From Pseudomonadota bacterium (GTDB lineage Bacteria; Pseudomonadota; Gammaproteobacteria; Steroidobacterales; Steroidobacteraceae), in the NCBI GenBank assembly GCA_018241425.1, contig JAFEDU010000002.1, positions 124,001 to 188,000 of the forward strand: a stretch of 64,000 bases of DNA, in the 5' to 3' direction. The notes beneath the pieces were generated by a model that was not told the DNA's origin, searched no databases, and saw nothing but the letters and a program-made list of their open reading frames with translations. A program made the position numbers and the translations under genes. Positions within the stretch are counted from its first letter, which is position 1. Each line of letters starts with the position of its first letter. Of this stretch, positions 1 through 9,344 are shown in pieces.

Positions 1-1
1 C

Positions 2-559
2 TGGCTGCGGCAGCTCTTCAGCCCCGACCGCGAGGACGCCGATGGCGGCTGGATGGAGAAACTGCTGGAGCAGCTCGGACGGTCCCAGAACGTTGCGCGC
101 ATCATTGTCTGGAGCACGCTCGCCGGCCTCGTCGCGCTGGCAGTCATAGTCGTGCTCAAGGAGCTGCGCGTCGCGGGTGTCCTGGGAGGCGCTCTGCCGC
201 CGCTGCGGCAGGCTGCTCCGGGTGCTGCAACTGACGGCACGGTCCTGACGCTCGCACAAGTCGAGGCCGCGGAGCCATCCGCACAGCCCGGCCTCCTGTT
301 GGAACTCATCGCCGCAAGACTCATCGCCCTGGGCCGGCTGCCGCCGGCCCGGGCCCTCACGGCCCGGGAGCTGTTGCGGCGCGCGCAGCTGCCGGAGGAG
401 CCAGTTCGCACGCCGCTCGAGAACCTCACCGGCGTGTACGAGCGCGTGCGCTTCTCCGATCAGCCACTGCCGGCGGCGTCACTCGCCTCCGCCGTGGCCG
501 GCGGGCGCGCGGTCCTCGAACGTCTGGACCTGATGGCCCAGGCCGCGCAGGCAACCTAG
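2..559 (+). CDS. DUF4129-type membrane protein, C-terminal part (partial)
   Basis: The reading frame is open from the first full codon of the window, so the start lies upstream and only the C-terminal part is seen. One hydrophobic helix (encoded at about 105-165) is followed by a roughly 130-residue soluble tail rich in Ala, Leu and Arg. The stop codon TAG directly abuts the ATG of the next gene. In many proteobacteria a DUF4129 protein of this layout precedes DUF4350, MoxR and DUF58 genes, and the order here fits. The family name rests mainly on that context, because the visible part is poorly conserved. An internal ATG at 53 could begin a short product but would delete the upstream part of the domain. 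Function in the MoxR complex is unknown. Confidence 0.6.
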   Translation, partial: WLRQLFSPDREDADGGWMEKLLEQLGRSQNVARIIVWSTLAGLVALAVIVVLKELRVAGVLGGALPPLRQAAPGAATDGTVLTLAQVEAAEPSAQPGLLLELIAARLIALGRLPPARALTARELLRRAQLPEEPVRTPLENLTGVYERVRFSDQPLPAASLASAVAGGRAVLERLDLMAQAAQAT

Positions 560-1870
560 ATGCGTGAGCGCCTGATCACGCTCGGCTGCGCCCTCGGGGC
601 GCTGGCCTTGTTCGTGACCCTCTTCTGGCGCGGCGGCGGGGCGGGCGACACGTCTGCGGCGCTACCCACCAGCATCGAGCGCGCCGAAAACGGACTATAC
701 GGGGCCTTCACCTGGCTGCAGCGCGAGCGTGTTCCGGTGGTCTCGCTGCGGGAGCGCTATACGGCGATCCGCGGGATGACCTGGCTTGCGCCCTCTGGCA
801 ACCTCCTGATCGTCTCGCTGCCGGTCACGACCCCGGTGCGCAACACCGAGATCGTGGACCTCGACCGCTGGATCCGGCGCGGCAATTCTCTCCTGGTGCT
901 CTCGCCGCTGCGGGATCGCCCGCGCTACGCGATGCTGCCGGGCGCGATGGAGGGCAACCTGTCCCGCCTCACGGGACTTGCGCCGGTGCTGGAGGGATCC
1001 AAGTCTGCTCCGGCCGCGCCCGCCAAACCTGTGACCAAGCCGCCCGAAAAGGCCGCCGCCCCTGCGCCTGCCAAACGCGCCATCGTGCAGCTCAGCGACG
1101 AACTCGATCCGCCGCGCGAGCACTTCCTGGTGCCGACGCAGCCCAGCCGGTACTTCGATGGTGTTAAGCACGCGGTCGGCTTTTCCGACAACACGCCGCG
1201 GCCGGCGAAGCTCGCCATCGGGCCCGAGTCGCTGCCGCTGACGCTCGCCCGCGAAGGCGGCGCGGATGCGTTCTGGATGCGCGCGGACGGGGACGGCACA
1301 ATCCTCGTCAGTGGCTTCGCGACCGTGTTCAGCAACCGCGCGCTCGCACGCGAGGGCAATGCGAAGCTCCTGTCGAACATCGTCGCAAACTCGCTCGGTC
1401 CCCGGGGCGCGGTCATCTTCGACGACGAGCACCAGGGACTGACTGCCGCCTACGACCCGGCCAAGTTCTACCGCGACCCGCGCCTGTTCCGCACGCTTGC
1501 GGTTATCGCGATCGTGTGGCTGATCTGGGTGCTTGGCGGAACGACGCTCAAGGCGCCGCTGCGGCGCGCGCCTCTCGCCCGCGAGGACGAGCTGGTACGG
1601 ATCACCGGCAGCTTCCTTGCCCGCGTACTGCGGCCCGCGACCGCTGCGCAGCGCATGTTCACCCTGTTCCTTGCGCGCCTGCGCACAGGAAGCGGGCGCA
1701 CGGACGACCCTGCCGCCGTCTGGGACTGGCTCGACAGTCATCCGGCGCTCGCGCGCGAGGACGTCCGGCAGTTGCGTGACTGGTACCAGGCGGCCTACCA
1801 GGCGCGGCGGGTACCGCTGATCCGACTCCACAACCTGATGCTTGAGACTGAAAGGCGACTTGCAGCATGA
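560..1870 (+). CDS. DUF4350 domain-containing membrane protein
   Basis: A 436-residue protein with an N-terminal membrane helix at about residues 5-23, a long periplasmic or lumenal part, and a second helix near residues 310-328. A Pro/Ala/Lys linker lies around residues 147-172. The first soluble half looks like the DUF4350 fold, which resembles GATase/IFT52-type domains and is found next to MoxR ATPases. The start ATG touches the stop of the upstream gene, and the TGA stop overlaps the ATG of moxR in an ATGA arrangement, so the four genes are likely one transcript with coupled translation. The precise role is unknown. It probably helps anchor or regulate the MoxR/DUF58 system at the inner membrane. 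Confidence 0.8.
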   Translation: MRERLITLGCALGALALFVTLFWRGGGAGDTSAALPTSIERAENGLYGAFTWLQRERVPVVSLRERYTAIRGMTWLAPSGNLLIVSLPVTTPVRNTEIVDLDRWIRRGNSLLVLSPLRDRPRYAMLPGAMEGNLSRLTGLAPVLEGSKSAPAAPAKPVTKPPEKAAAPAPAKRAIVQLSDELDPPREHFLVPTQPSRYFDGVKHAVGFSDNTPRPAKLAIGPESLPLTLAREGGADAFWMRADGDGTILVSGFATVFSNRALAREGNAKLLSNIVANSLGPRGAVIFDDEHQGLTAAYDPAKFYRDPRLFRTLAVIAIVWLIWVLGGTTLKAPLRRAPLAREDELVRITGSFLARVLRPATAAQRMFTLFLARLRTGSGRTDDPAAVWDWLDSHPALAREDVRQLRDWYQAAYQARRVPLIRLHNLMLETERRLAA

Positions 1871-2817
1871 GCACCACCATCCGTCAGTTGCACCAACTCC
1901 TCGCGACCGAGCTCGGCCGGGTCGTCATCGGCAGTGATGCCGCGGTCGATGCGCTCCTGGTCGCGCTGGTCGCGCGCGGACACGTGCTGGTGCAGGGCGT
2001 CCCGGGGCTGGGCAAGACGCTGCTCGCCAAGACCCTGGCGCGCGCGCTGGGAGGGGAGTTCAAGCGCATCCAGGGCACCGCGGACCTCATGCCGAGCGAC
2101 ATCATCGGCGTGCACGTCTTCGACGAGGCAGCGCGCACCTTCGTGTTCCGCCCCGGCCCTCTGTTTGCCGACGTGGTGCTCGTGGACGAGATCAACCGGG
2201 CCGGCCCCAAGACCCAATCGGCTCTGCTCGAGGCGATGGAAGAGCGCCAGGTGAGCGTCGAGCGCGAGGTCTGGGCGCTGCCGCCGGACTTCCTGGTGCT
2301 GGGTACGCAGAACCCGCGCGAGTTCGAGGGCACGTTCCCGTTGCCGGAATCGCAGCTCGATCGCTTCATGCTGCGGATCGACGTCGGCTACCCGGCACGC
2401 GAGGCCGAGAGCGAGATCCTGGCCCGCTACGGTGGCGTCGGCGGCGCGGCCCAGGCGGCACTCGAGCAGGTCGGCGTGATCGACCGCGCGCTGCTTGCCC
2501 AGGCGCGCGCAGAGGCCGAGCAGATCCACGTCGCACCGACGCTGAGTGACTACGTCCTCAACCTCGCGCGCGCCTCGCGTGAGCATCCGCGCCTGAGCCT
2601 GGGGCTGTCCACGCGTGGGGCGCTCGCGCTGCTGCGCGGCTCGCGGGTGGTCGCCGGGATGCGCGGGGCGGATTTCGTGACCCCCGACGACGTGAAGCAG
2701 ATCGCGCCCTGGATCCTCCCGCACCGGTTGCTGCTCACTCCGGAGGCTGCGCTCGAAGGCGCCTCCGATTCCGAGATCGTGACCGCGCTGCTGGCCGCGA
2801 CGCCAGTGCCCCGCTGA
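1867..2817 (+). CDS. MoxR family AAA+ ATPase
   Basis: A 316-residue AAA+ ATPase of full MoxR length. The Walker A motif GVPGLGKT is at residues 44-51, Walker B ends at D107-E108 followed by the usual INRAGPKTQSALLEAM stretch, and a sensor-1 GTQNP follows. MoxR ATPases act as chaperone-like remodelers, often with von Willebrand-type DUF58 partners, in assembly of enzyme complexes or in envelope stress. The neighbouring DUF58 gene starts 4 nt after its stop, consistent with a physical partnership. The start overlaps the DUF4350 stop by 4 nt. The client of this system cannot be told from the sequence. Confidence 0.95.
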   Translation: MSTTIRQLHQLLATELGRVVIGSDAAVDALLVALVARGHVLVQGVPGLGKTLLAKTLARALGGEFKRIQGTADLMPSDIIGVHVFDEAARTFVFRPGPLFADVVLVDEINRAGPKTQSALLEAMEERQVSVEREVWALPPDFLVLGTQNPREFEGTFPLPESQLDRFMLRIDVGYPAREAESEILARYGGVGGAAQAALEQVGVIDRALLAQARAEAEQIHVAPTLSDYVLNLARASREHPRLSLGLSTRGALALLRGSRVVAGMRGADFVTPDDVKQIAPWILPHRLLLTPEAALEGASDSEIVTALLAATPVPR

Positions 2818-2821
2818 CGCC

Positions 2822-4117
2822 ATGCACCTGGCCCTGCGCAGCTACGTGCTCGTGATGCTGACGGCGGTACTCGCCGTGAGCGGGACGTGGGCCCAGGACC
2901 CGCAGCTCCTGCACCTGTGGCAGCTGCCGGCGGGCATTCTGCTGCTCGGGCTTGCCGCCGAGCGCGTGCTGGTACGGCGGCTCGTGCCTCGCCTGCACCT
3001 CGAGACCTCCACGCCGGCGTTCCTGGGGCGGGCGCAGCCGGGCGAGTTCGTGTTCGCCAATGCCTCCGCCCGTGCACTGGACCTCCAGTACATACCGGTG
3101 ACGCCGGAGGGCTTCGAGTCCCTCGGCGAACCGCGCGCAGTGCACGTACCGCCGCGCGCCGAGGCGCGCGATGCAGTGTCGCTGTCTCCAGTGCGCCTGG
3201 GACCGCAGCGCTGGCCGAGCGTGCCCGGCCGCGTCCTGGGGCCGCTGTCACTCGCGTGGTGGAACGTCAGCTTCGAGCCGCGGCGCGAGCTCACGGTAGC
3301 CCCGGACATCCTGCGCGATGCGGCGCGCATGCGCGGGTTTGGAGAGGGCGCTCGCGCCCGCCGCACGCTCGGTCCTGGCCAGGAGCTGCACCAGCTGCGG
3401 AGTTACCAGCGCGGGGACCCGCTGTCACGCATTGACTGGAAGGCGACGGCGCGCGCCGGGAGCCTCGTGACGCGCGAATTCAGCGAGGACCAGCACCTCG
3501 ACGTGCTGATCGCCATCGACGCCGGTCGGCTGAGTCGTGTGCGCTGTGGGAGGCTCGATCGGCTCGGCCTGTACAGCAATGTCGCGGCGAGTTTCTCCGA
3601 GCTGGTGGTGCACAACGACGACCGCATCGGACTCGTGGTCTATGCCGACCGGGTGCTTGCCAGTAGTGCGCCGACGCGGGGCATGCCGGCGGTGGTGCGA
3701 CTGCGGGGGCTTCTGGAACACCTGGCGGTGCGGCCGGCCGAGTCGGCGCCGACCGCCGCTGCCGTCAGTATCCGTCGCCTGCTGCGGCAGCGGGCGCTCA
3801 TTATCGTGCTGACGGACCTGGACGATGTAAACGTCGCGGAGTCGCTGGCGCGCGCCGTACGACTCCTGGCCCCGCCGCACCTGGTGCTGATCGCGGGCGT
3901 GCAGTCGGGGGAGATCGGGGCACTGGCCGGCGCCCCCGCGACCGGATGGCAGGATCCGTGGGTTGCGCTGGCGGCCCAGGAGCACCAGCGACGCGCCGGC
4001 GCGCAGCGGGCGCTGCTTGAGCGACTGGGGGCCCCGGTCGTCGCGGCAACCCCGGGCCTGCTCAAGCAGGCCCTCTACGAGCGCTACGAAGCCCTGCGGC
4101 GTTCGCGGCGCATCTAG
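2822..4117 (+). CDS. DUF58 domain-containing protein (MoxR partner)
   Basis: A 431-residue protein with two N-terminal hydrophobic segments (about residues 5-24 and 35-50). It carries the DUF58 signature near residues 193-211, with the core RGDPLSRIDWKATAR. The C-terminal half has the hydrophobic beta-strand pattern of a vWA-like fold, including a metal-site-like DLDD near residue 338. DUF58 proteins are the common partners of MoxR ATPases. The ATG lies 4 nt after the moxR stop. The gene ends in a 4-nt tail-to-tail overlap with the SpoIIM-family gene on the other strand. It is likely an inner membrane protein with a cytoplasmic domain. Confidence 0.9.
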   Translation: MHLALRSYVLVMLTAVLAVSGTWAQDPQLLHLWQLPAGILLLGLAAERVLVRRLVPRLHLETSTPAFLGRAQPGEFVFANASARALDLQYIPVTPEGFESLGEPRAVHVPPRAEARDAVSLSPVRLGPQRWPSVPGRVLGPLSLAWWNVSFEPRRELTVAPDILRDAARMRGFGEGARARRTLGPGQELHQLRSYQRGDPLSRIDWKATARAGSLVTREFSEDQHLDVLIAIDAGRLSRVRCGRLDRLGLYSNVAASFSELVVHNDDRIGLVVYADRVLASSAPTRGMPAVVRLRGLLEHLAVRPAESAPTAAAVSIRRLLRQRALIIVLTDLDDVNVAESLARAVRLLAPPHLVLIAGVQSGEIGALAGAPATGWQDPWVALAAQEHQRRAGAQRALLERLGAPVVAATPGLLKQALYERYEALRRSRRI

Positions 4118-5106
4118 CGCGCGAACGCGGGAGGCCGCACGCGCGCGAGCCAGCCGCTGAGGAAACCCAGCATCACGAACCAGTAGCTGACGCCGATCGC
4201 GATGCGCACCGAAAGTGCGAAGCGCGGATTTGGGGAGACGAATCCCTCGATCAGGCCGGCCCCGACCAGGAGCACGGTACACGCCAGGAGCACGATGCCG
4301 GAACGCAGCGCTGCACGGCGGAACGACTCCAGGCGCCCCTCAGCGCCCGGGCGCACGAGGGCCTCGCCGACGGCAGCGCCAGCGGCCCCCGAGATGCACA
4401 TCACCGACAGCTCCACGCAGCCGTGCGCGACGATGAACTTGAAGAGTTCGCCGGCGAGCCCGTGCTGGCCGACGAAGGCGAACACCGCGCCCAGCATCAG
4501 GCCGTTGAGGCCGAGGATATAGAGTGTCCCGATCCCGAACAGGAACCCGAGTACATAGGCCGCGATGCTGACGACGATGTTGTTGGCGAAGATCTGAACC
4601 GACAGCACCGAGGAGGGCACGACGTTGAGCATGCCCTCGGTCCACAGCTTGCCGCTCTCGACGCTCGAGATCATGTCCGGCCCGGCGAACATGGCGATCA
4701 TGTCCGGGTAGCGTGCCACCAGTGCGTAGCCGGCCACGGCCGTGATCACGAAGATGAGCGTGGTCCACCAAAGGTACGGGACCAGCCAGCGCATGGCGGC
4801 GGGCAGGTCCTGCCGCAGGTACTGGCGTACGGCGCTGGGAAGGTTCAGCGCTCCGCGCGACAGCGTGGCATGCGCGCGCGCATAGGCGGACTCGAGGTAC
4901 GCGAGCGTGCGCGATCCGGGCATGAGCTCGCGGGCACGGGCCACGTCGTGCGCGAGCAGCCGGTAGTCGTCGGCGAGCCGGGCGGCATCGGCGGCATCCT
5001 CGGTGTACCCGCGCTCCAGGCGCACGGCACGTTCACGGGCGGCCTGCCAAAGCGGTGCACGCTGCAGGAGTGCCTTGCTCAGGGCCTGGCGCCCCGTCTC
5101 ATCCAT
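4114..5106 (-). CDS. Stage II sporulation protein M (SpoIIM/DUF95) family membrane protein
   Basis: A 330-residue protein with a soluble helical N-terminal part of about 120 residues, then about five to six membrane helices. The conserved SpoIIM-type segment with a gly-rich LGFLFGIGTLYILGLNG core is present near residues 185-205. In non-sporulating proteobacteria these proteins sit with RDD proteins and MoxR/DUF58 genes, and their job is not established. The start overlaps the end of the RDD gene by 8 nt, which indicates translational coupling. The gene is convergent with the DUF58 gene rather than co-directional, so the usual operon has been split into two facing halves. Confidence 0.85.
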   Translation of the reverse strand: MDETGRQALSKALLQRAPLWQAARERAVRLERGYTEDAADAARLADDYRLLAHDVARARELMPGSRTLAYLESAYARAHATLSRGALNLPSAVRQYLRQDLPAAMRWLVPYLWWTTLIFVITAVAGYALVARYPDMIAMFAGPDMISSVESGKLWTEGMLNVVPSSVLSVQIFANNIVVSIAAYVLGFLFGIGTLYILGLNGLMLGAVFAFVGQHGLAGELFKFIVAHGCVELSVMCISGAAGAAVGEALVRPGAEGRLESFRRAALRSGIVLLACTVLLVGAGLIEGFVSPNPRFALSVRIAIGVSYWFVMLGFLSGWLARVRPPAFAR

Positions 5107-5836
5107 GGGGGCGTGCCATGCGCTCGAGCCGCGAGCGCCATGCCAGGTCGTCCCCGTCGCTCAGGTCGGCGGCCGCCCCGAGGTAGCGCTGCAGCAGCGC
5201 GCGCGCGAGGCGGATGCGCGCCCCAGGCTCCAGCGAATCCCAGCGCGACAGCAGGTCGGCCACGATCTCGGCCCCGGTGGGATCCAGCACCCCGATGCGC
5301 TCGGCTGCGGCGGCCGGCGGCGGCAGTTCGTCGTCGTGGTGGTCGTAGACCAGCAGCGTGCCGGCGGCCATGTCACCGAAGCGCAGGCTCTCCTTCGAGA
5401 CCAGCATGGTCGCAAGCGCCAGACCATAGAAGCCCGGGAGACTGTCGACGAGGCGGAACACGTTGCGCACCAGCAGCGCGCCGATGCCCGGCGTTCCACC
5501 CTGCCGTGTCACGATGTGGATGCCCGCGCGCCGCTTGCCGGGTGTGCTGCCTCGCATGACAGGCTCGAGGATGGGGTGGTACAGGAAGTAGATCGCCATG
5601 CTGGGTAACACGACGCCCAGGTACCACGCCGAGCCCCCGCGTGTTTCCGGGACGAGCGAGAAGTTGCCGTTGACGATGACGGCGGCGACGATCCACCACG
5701 TCGTGGCCAGCGCGGCGCGGGTGCACCAGTCGATCACGAAGGCGAGCGCGCGTGCGCCGGCGCCGGCCACCGGCAGCGTGACGTCGATGCCCGTGGCACT
5801 GTCGACCGTCAGCTCCGCGGCCAGCGGGTCGCTCAT
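5099..5836 (-). CDS. RDD family membrane protein
   Basis: A 245-residue protein with the RDD layout. The N-terminal RDD-type segment (ALAFVIDW near residue 30) lies at the start of the first helix, followed by further membrane helices. A conserved [11 protein letters not shown] motif near residues 95-105 matches the typical TPGK of the family. The C-terminal 80 residues are soluble and charged. RDD proteins are proposed transporters or Na+/H+ antiporters, but function is not fixed. The ATG overlaps the prfA stop by 4 nt (ATGA), and its own end overlaps the SpoIIM start, so it is the middle gene of a prfA-RDD-SpoIIM transcript. Confidence 0.9.
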   Translation of the reverse strand: MSDPLAAELTVDSATGIDVTLPVAGAGARALAFVIDWCTRAALATTWWIVAAVIVNGNFSLVPETRGGSAWYLGVVLPSMAIYFLYHPILEPVMRGSTPGKRRAGIHIVTRQGGTPGIGALLVRNVFRLVDSLPGFYGLALATMLVSKESLRFGDMAAGTLLVYDHHDDELPPPAAAAERIGVLDPTGAEIVADLLSRWDSLEPGARIRLARALLQRYLGAAADLSDGDDLAWRSRLERMARPHG

Positions 5837-6912
5837 GTCTCTTCCGCCAGCTGCTCGGCCTGGTATTCCTGCTGCAGCGCATCGATCAGCTCGTCGAGCG
5901 CGCCGTCCATGACCTGCTGCAGCTTGTACAGCGTCAGGTTGATGCGGTGGTCGGTGACCCGGCCCTGCGGGAAGTTGTAGGTACGGATGCGCTCGGAGCG
6001 ATCACCGCTGCCGACCTGGAGGCGGCGCGACTGCGCCTGCGCACTCTGTTGCTTTTCCTGCTCGGCGGCGAGCAGCCGTGCCTTCAGGAGCGCCATGGCA
6101 CGCGAGCGGTTCTTGTGCTGGGAGCGCTCATCCTGACATTCGACCACGAGCCCCGAGGGGACGTGCGTGATGCGGATTGCAGATTCGGTCTTGTTGACGT
6201 GCTGTCCGCCCGCGCCTGAGGCGCGGTAGGTGTCGATGCGCAGGTCGGCCGGGTTGAGGTCGATGGCCTCGACCTCGTCGAGCTCGGGGAGGATCGCCAC
6301 CGTCACCGCCGAGGTGTGGATGCGCCCCTGCGACTCGGTGGCCGGCACGCGCTGCACGCGGTGGGTGCCAGACTCGAACTTCAGGCGCGAGAACGCGCCG
6401 CGGCCGGCGATGCGGCTGATGATCTCCTTGTAGCCGCCGTGCTCGCCGGGGCTCTCGCTGATGAGCTCGACCGTGAAGCCGCGCCCTTCCGCGTAGCGGG
6501 CGTACATGCGGTGCAGGTCGCCGGCGAAGATCGCCGCCTCGTCCCCGCCGGTCCCGGCCCGCACCTCCAGGAACAGGTTCTTGTCGTCGCGCGGGTCCTT
6601 GGGCAGCAGCAATAGGCGCAGCTGCTCCTCCTCGGCGGCGATCTGCGACTTGAGGCGCTGCACCTCTTCGGTGCCGAGGTCGCGCATGCCGGGGTCGGCG
6701 TCTGCGGTCAGTTCCTGGGCGGCTGCGAGGTCATGCTCCAGCCCCCCGAATGCCCCGAAACGCTCGGCCAGGGGCTGGAGGCGGGCGTATTCGACCGACA
6801 GTTCACGGAACTGCGGGGAGCCCCCGGCGATCTCATCGGTGGCCAGCAGCCGCCCGACTTCCTCGAATCGATCGGCGAGCTTCTGCAGGCGCTGTCGGAT
6901 GGAGTCCTTCAT
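5833..6912 (-). CDS. prfA: Peptide chain release factor 1
   Basis: A 359-residue class I release factor that terminates translation at UAA and UAG. The stop-codon-recognising tripeptide PAT is at residues 190-192, which identifies RF1 rather than RF2. The peptidyl-tRNA hydrolysis motif GGQ is at residues 235-237 within [14 protein letters not shown]. Length is normal for the family. In many gammaproteobacteria prfA follows hemA. Here it leads an operon with RDD and SpoIIM genes and is divergent from the TPR lipoprotein gene and lolB, which are often near hemA. Confidence 0.98.
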   Translation of the reverse strand: MKDSIRQRLQKLADRFEEVGRLLATDEIAGGSPQFRELSVEYARLQPLAERFGAFGGLEHDLAAAQELTADADPGMRDLGTEEVQRLKSQIAAEEEQLRLLLLPKDPRDDKNLFLEVRAGTGGDEAAIFAGDLHRMYARYAEGRGFTVELISESPGEHGGYKEIISRIAGRGAFSRLKFESGTHRVQRVPATESQGRIHTSAVTVAILPELDEVEAIDLNPADLRIDTYRASGAGGQHVNKTESAIRITHVPSGLVVECQDERSQHKNRSRAMALLKARLLAAEQEKQQSAQAQSRRLQVGSGDRSERIRTYNFPQGRVTDHRINLTLYKLQQVMDGALDELIDALQQEYQAEQLAEET

Positions 6913-7009
6913 GGGTGTGGGCGGCCGCGCATTCTCTCAGGATTGGCGCACTTTGTGACAAGGTACGCAATGCCCCGGGGCCGCCCGCGGGGCTATAGTG
7001 GGTTTTAGT

Positions 7010-8758
7010 ATGATCAAGAGCTTGCGTACCTTAACTCTTCTCCTGGCCGCGGGGCTGGCCTGCGCCGGCTGCGCCGGACCCAAATCCGCCACCCGCGAGG
7101 CTGCGTCGGCACCTCCGCCGGCCCCGTCGGCGGCGCTCACCGCGAGTGCCGACGCGGCGCTCAAGCGCGGCGACTGCCGCGAGGCTTCCGAGTCCTATGC
7201 GCGTCTCGCAGCCACCGGCGATGTCCAGCTGGCACGCCGGGCCACGCAGGTGGCGATGGCCTGCGAGCATCTGCCGGCGGCCTGGCAGTCGGCCACGCGC
7301 TGGCGGACGCTCGCGCCGAACGACCGCGAGGCGAACGCGCTCTACGCGGCGGTCGCCCTGAAGCTCTACCGCACGGCGGACGCGCGTATCGCCATCCACC
7401 AGTTCTGGCAGGTGGAGGCACAGACCAACGCCAGCGCGCCCCCGCCCAAGACCGGCGTCGGCGGCGCCACCGCGCATGCCGACGAGCGCACCGCGCGCAG
7501 CATGACCGAGCTCACCGCGCTCCTCCTGGAGGAGTCCGATGCACCCGCGGTGCTGACCGCGATGAGCGGAGCGCTCGAACCTACCGCCAACTCGACGGAT
7601 ACGCTGACGCTCCTGGGCGAGCTTTCACTCGCCGCCTATGACGGGGACCGTGCCGCCCGCTATGCGCAGCAGGCATTGCAGCACGACCCGCAGGACCTGT
7701 CGGCGCTGCGCATCCTCGCCCGCGCGTACGTCATGCAGGGCAACTCGACGCAGGCCGTGGCCACTGCGCGTCAGGCCAAGAACCACGATGCGCAGCGCGG
7801 CGGACTGGAGCTGGCCGAGGTGCTGGCGTCCCTGGGCCGTAGCGAGGAAGCGCACCAGGAGCTCGAGCAGCTGAAGGGCAGCGGGGCCTCCCCGGAAGAG
7901 GTCGACAAGCGCCTCGCGCTGCTGGCCTACAACTCCGGGGACTACAAGGAAGCGCGGCTGCGCTTCACCGAGCTCCTGACCACCGGCGAGGGCAACGACG
8001 GCACGGCGCTGTACCTTGCGGACATCGCGGCCCGCGCCGGCGACCCGGATGCGGCGATCGCCGCCTACCGCCGCCTGTACGATTCCTCGGTAGCGCTGTC
8101 GGCGCGCTCGCGCGCGGCGGCGCTGCTGCTCGACCGCCATTCGCGCACCGAGGCGCTGGCGCTGCTGGACGACTACGCGGCCGATCACCCCGAGGACGAG
8201 CTCGACCTGACGCTCGCCAAGGCGCGCCTGCTGGCGGATCACGGCGAGGCGGACGCCGGGCTCGAGGTGCTGAAGGCGGAGGCCGAGCGCCACCCGCAGC
8301 ATCCTTCCATCGAATACGACCGGGCCGTGATCCTCGAGCAGGGCGGCCACGTGCACGAGTCCGTCGAGGCCCTCGAGCACATGCTGGAGAAGCGGCCGGA
8401 CGACCCCACGCTCCTCAACGCGCTCGGCTACACGCTCGCCGATCACTCGCTCGAGCTGCCGCACGCGGAGGTCCTGATTCGCCGCGCGCTGGCCGTGCAG
8501 CCGGACAGCCCCGCCGCGCTCGACAGCCTGGGCTGGGTGCGCTTCCGCGAGGGCGACATGAAGGCCGCGACCACGATGCTCGGCCGCGCCTACGCGGTGG
8601 GCCATGACCCCGAGATCGCCGCGCACTGGGGCGAGGCCCTGTGGGCGAGCGGGGACCAGGCGGAGGCGCGGCGCGTATGGGCCGCGGCGCTCGCGCGCGA
8701 CCCGGAATCCAAACCCCTCAAGGCGACGATCCAGCGGTTCCTGCCCGATGCGCATTAG
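7010..8758 (+). CDS. Tetratricopeptide repeat lipoprotein
   Basis: A 582-residue secreted protein, starting at an ATG (7010) rather than an upstream in-frame codon because the hydrophobic signal MIKSLRTLTLLLAAG begins there. A lipobox-like LACAGC follows, though two cysteines make the acylated one uncertain. The rest is alpha-helical with many TPR-type repeats, clearest in the C-terminal third (for example the motif with LNALGYTLADHS and the following PDSPAALDSLGWV repeat). Proteins of this kind next to lolB are widespread in gammaproteobacteria and may act in outer membrane biogenesis. The end overlaps the lolB start by 11 nt. Confidence 0.85.
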   Translation: MIKSLRTLTLLLAAGLACAGCAGPKSATREAASAPPPAPSAALTASADAALKRGDCREASESYARLAATGDVQLARRATQVAMACEHLPAAWQSATRWRTLAPNDREANALYAAVALKLYRTADARIAIHQFWQVEAQTNASAPPPKTGVGGATAHADERTARSMTELTALLLEESDAPAVLTAMSGALEPTANSTDTLTLLGELSLAAYDGDRAARYAQQALQHDPQDLSALRILARAYVMQGNSTQAVATARQAKNHDAQRGGLELAEVLASLGRSEEAHQELEQLKGSGASPEEVDKRLALLAYNSGDYKEARLRFTELLTTGEGNDGTALYLADIAARAGDPDAAIAAYRRLYDSSVALSARSRAAALLLDRHSRTEALALLDDYAADHPEDELDLTLAKARLLADHGEADAGLEVLKAEAERHPQHPSIEYDRAVILEQGGHVHESVEALEHMLEKRPDDPTLLNALGYTLADHSLELPHAEVLIRRALAVQPDSPAALDSLGWVRFREGDMKAATTMLGRAYAVGHDPEIAAHWGEALWASGDQAEARRVWAAALARDPESKPLKATIQRFLPDAH

Positions 8759-9344
8759 GGCGGCGGGGCTCGGGGCGCTCCTGGCCCTGATGCTGCTCGC
8801 GGGCTGCCGCACGCTCACCCACCCGCTGCCGCCCGGGGCTCCGTACGCCGAACGCCGCGCGCAGCTGCAGGCGCTGCCCCACTTCAGCCTCAAGGGCCGC
8901 GTGGCGCTCTCGGCCAACGGCAACGGTTTCAACGCCAACCTGCGCTGGGCGCAGGACCGCACGCGCTCGAAGCTCGCCCTCGAGGGACCCTTGGGCGTCG
9001 GCGGCCTGCAGATCACTGCGGACGGCGAGTCGCTCGAGATGGTCACCTCCCACGGCGACCGCATCGCGGACCAGGCCGCCCACGCCGAGCTCATCGCGCG
9101 CCTGGGGTTCGACGTGCCGATCGCGAGCCTCAGGTACTGGGTGCTCGGGGTCCCGGACCCCTCGGGCCCCGCGGACGAGGCGGTCGATGCCGTGCAGCAG
9201 CGCCTCACGGGGCTGTCCCAGGATGGCTGGCAGGTGACCTATGCCGAGTACACCGATGCCGCCGGCGAGGTCCTCCCGTCGCGCCTCACCCTCGAGCGGG
9301 AGTCGGTGCGCGTGCGGCTGTTCGTCGAGGACTGGCAGCTGTGA
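8748..9344 (+). CDS. lolB: Outer membrane lipoprotein LolB
   Basis: A 198-residue lipoprotein with a signal peptide and lipobox LLAGC at about residues 15-19. It receives lipoproteins from LolA and inserts them into the outer membrane. The family pattern is visible in FSLKGRVALSANGNGFNANLRW and the later RYWVLGVPDP segment. Length is typical. Position directly upstream of ispE is conserved across gammaproteobacteria. It overlaps the TPR gene by 11 nt and ispE by 4 nt (GTGA). Confidence 0.93.
   Translation: MRIRAAGLGALLALMLLAGCRTLTHPLPPGAPYAERRAQLQALPHFSLKGRVALSANGNGFNANLRWAQDRTRSKLALEGPLGVGGLQITADGESLEMVTSHGDRIADQAAHAELIARLGFDVPIASLRYWVLGVPDPSGPADEAVDAVQQRLTGLSQDGWQVTYAEYTDAAGEVLPSRLTLERESVRVRLFVEDWQL

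Noticed and set aside
695-1831. Long minus-strand open frame opposite DUF4350
   Set aside because: GC-rich shadow of the real gene: Arg/Ala/His-rich translation, no domain, no ribosome site.
7625-9208. 527-codon minus-strand frame opposite the TPR and lolB genes
   Set aside because: Third-position GC shadow; the plus strand encodes recognisable TPR and LolB proteins.
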